From the NCBI GenBank assembly GCA_026990725.1, contig JALXCX010000253.1:1-5711 (forward strand): a DNA stretch of 5,711 nt. The letters run 5' to 3'. Positions 4,660-5,711 of the stretch are shown in pieces. The first letter of the stretch is position 1, and the number at the start of each line of letters is the position of its first letter. The translations under genes and the position numbers were made by a program. The stretch is from Desulfobulbaceae bacterium (GTDB lineage Bacteria > Desulfobacterota > Desulfobulbia > Desulfobulbales > Desulfobulbaceae). The notes beneath the pieces are model-generated. The model searched no databases, was not told the origin of the DNA, and saw only the letters and a program-made list of their open reading frames with translations.

Positions 4660-5711
4660 ATGTTAACATTATCATTATTATTTTTTCTCGTTTTTCTTTG
4701 TTGCCTTGTTCCCCTTCGTGCAAAACAAAAGGTTATATATCTGTTCTCTCTGGGACTCATTCTTTACATTACTGCCATCGTTTTGCATTTTGTTTGTGAT
4801 TTTTTCACTGACAATGGCCTTACCCTTTCAGTTCTCTATCATCTGAGTTCCGGTCTTAAGGGAGCAGATATTTTTGATTATTTAAAACTCATCGTTTTGG
4901 GATGTTCAACCATATTTTTTACTTTACTATTCGCTGTATTGCTCTTGAGAAACAAGAAGCGAAGTTATCGAAGATGTCAACGCAGTCGATTCATTGTCAT
5001 CTCTATATGTGCTCTTCTTCTCGCACTGTCAACGAATCCATTGGTTATTAATTTAGGAAAAATTTATTTTTTTACAACTCACAAGACGCAATATGAACTG
5101 GATAATTTTACGAGTAAAACTCGACCAATGATTGGGCAGTTACCTCGGAAAAAGAATTTGGTCGTTATATATCTGGAAAGCCTTGAACGGACTTATTTTG
5201 ATAATGATTTATTTCCCGGATTGATCACTCATCTTCGAACTCTTGAGCAGCAAGGAATTACATTTACCAGGATTCAACAACTAAATTCCTCTTGGTGGAC
5301 TATTGGTGGTTTTGTGGCTAGCCAGTGTGGTGTTCCATTAGTCACTCCATCACATGGCAATTCTATGTCCGGAATGAATGAGTTTTATCCCGGAGCGCTT
5401 TGTATAAGTGATGTACTTAAAGAAAATGGTTACAATTTAATGTTTATAGGTGGTGCCGATCTTGATTTTGCAGGCAAAGGGACATTTTTGAAAACGCACC
5501 ATTTTGATACTGTGTTTGGAGCTAAAGAATTAGATGCAGATTATATGCTGAAAAATCAGGTCTGTGGTTGGGGGATCCATGATGACAAGTTGTTGGAGAT
5601 CGCCTATAAAAAATTTCAACAACTTGGAAAAGGCAAAGAACCCTTTGCTCTTTTTCTTTTAACTCTAGATACACATCATCCCAATGGCTTTCCCTCCTTT
5701 GCCTGCCGAAA
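4660..5711 (+). CDS. opgB: OpgB/MdoB-like phosphoglycerol transferase, N-terminal part (3' end outside window)
   Basis: The first 350 codons are open to the window edge. The family is phosphoglycerol transferase I (alkaline phosphatase/sulfatase superfamily, related to LtaS), which moves phosphoglycerol from phosphatidylglycerol to periplasmic glucans. Four hydrophobic segments (about residues 2-19, 24-46, 74-96, 111-131) form the membrane domain. The periplasmic catalytic domain then starts with 'NLVVIYLESLERTYFDNDLFPGL' (166-188), where Glu173 is the expected metal ligand. 'SSWWTIGGFVASQCGVPL' (210-227) follows, in which Thr214 aligns with the nucleophile Thr. Next come 'GGADLDFAGKGTFLKTHHFD' (264-283), 'GWGIHDDKLLEIAYKKF' (303-319) and 'FLLTLDTHHPNGF' (332-344). 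These match the E. coli OpgB pattern as I remember it; that protein is about 760 residues, so roughly half is in the window. The gene is AT-rich compared with the left-hand operon and sits beside a broken IS, which suggests recent or separate acquisition. No opgG/opgH is visible here. Confidence 0.88.
   Translation, partial: MLTLSLLFFLVFLCCLVPLRAKQKVIYLFSLGLILYITAIVLHFVCDFFTDNGLTLSVLYHLSSGLKGADIFDYLKLIVLGCSTIFFTLLFAVLLLRNKKRSYRRCQRSRFIVISICALLLALSTNPLVINLGKIYFFTTHKTQYELDNFTSKTRPMIGQLPRKKNLVVIYLESLERTYFDNDLFPGLITHLRTLEQQGITFTRIQQLNSSWWTIGGFVASQCGVPLVTPSHGNSMSGMNEFYPGALCISDVLKENGYNLMFIGGADLDFAGKGTFLKTHHFDTVFGAKELDADYMLKNQVCGWGIHDDKLLEIAYKKFQQLGKGKEPFALFLLTLDTHHPNGFPSFACR

Noticed and set aside
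4611..4799. 62-residue plus-strand frame over the start of opgB
   Set aside because: It is in another frame than opgB, which has a Shine-Dalgarno, a long open frame and clear family motifs.
1..5711. CRISPR array, tRNA, rRNA or replication origin
   Set aside because: I found no regularly spaced repeats, cloverleaf-like sequence, rRNA segments or iteron clusters.

Overview
This looks like a chromosomal piece of a Gram-negative bacterium. It holds envelope and lipid-linked glycan genes on the left, a damaged insertion sequence in the middle and the start of a glucan-modifying enzyme on the right. The left-hand genes are moderately GC-rich (rows I counted by eye range from about 37% to 65%, most above 50%). 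Their style reminds me of Desulfobacterota or related environmental proteobacteria, but that is an impression, not a measured placement.

Positions 2-3790 carry three plus-strand genes, apparently one operon with gaps of 12 and 15 bases. The first, cut by the window start, is the C-terminal part of a lysylphosphatidylglycerol-synthase-type (UPF0104/YbhN/AglD-like) multispanning membrane protein. The second is an unusual 701-residue protein: another UPF0104-like membrane domain, then an extra membrane segment and a TolB/WD40-like (PD40) beta-propeller that should lie outside the cytoplasm. The third is a family 2 glycosyltransferase of the polyprenyl-phosphate sugar synthase type (DPM1/GtrB/ArnC-like) with two C-terminal membrane helices. 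Together they suggest making a lipid-linked sugar at the inner membrane and handling it, or a related lipid, by the two integral membrane proteins. The exact product cannot be read from the sequence.

Positions 3791-4276 have no convincing gene but are not featureless. They hold a 15-base palindrome, a perfect TATAAT hexamer 27 bases after it, a nested stem structure, and a strong rho-independent terminator ending near 4185. These could be a long 3' UTR of the glycosyltransferase transcript or a small independent RNA of about 250 nt. Further palindromes lie between the terminator and the IS remnant.

Positions 4277-4582 (minus strand) are the last 101 codons of an IS3-family transposase OrfB. 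The second Asp and the Glu of the DDE triad remain with the canonical 35-residue gap, but the rest of the protein and OrfA are gone.

From 4660 to the window end an uninterrupted plus-strand reading frame (350 codons, no stop) encodes the N-terminal part of an OpgB/MdoB-like phosphoglycerol transferase. It has its own plausible -10 box and Shine-Dalgarno. It is visibly more AT-rich than the left-hand genes and abuts the broken IS, which suggests separate acquisition.
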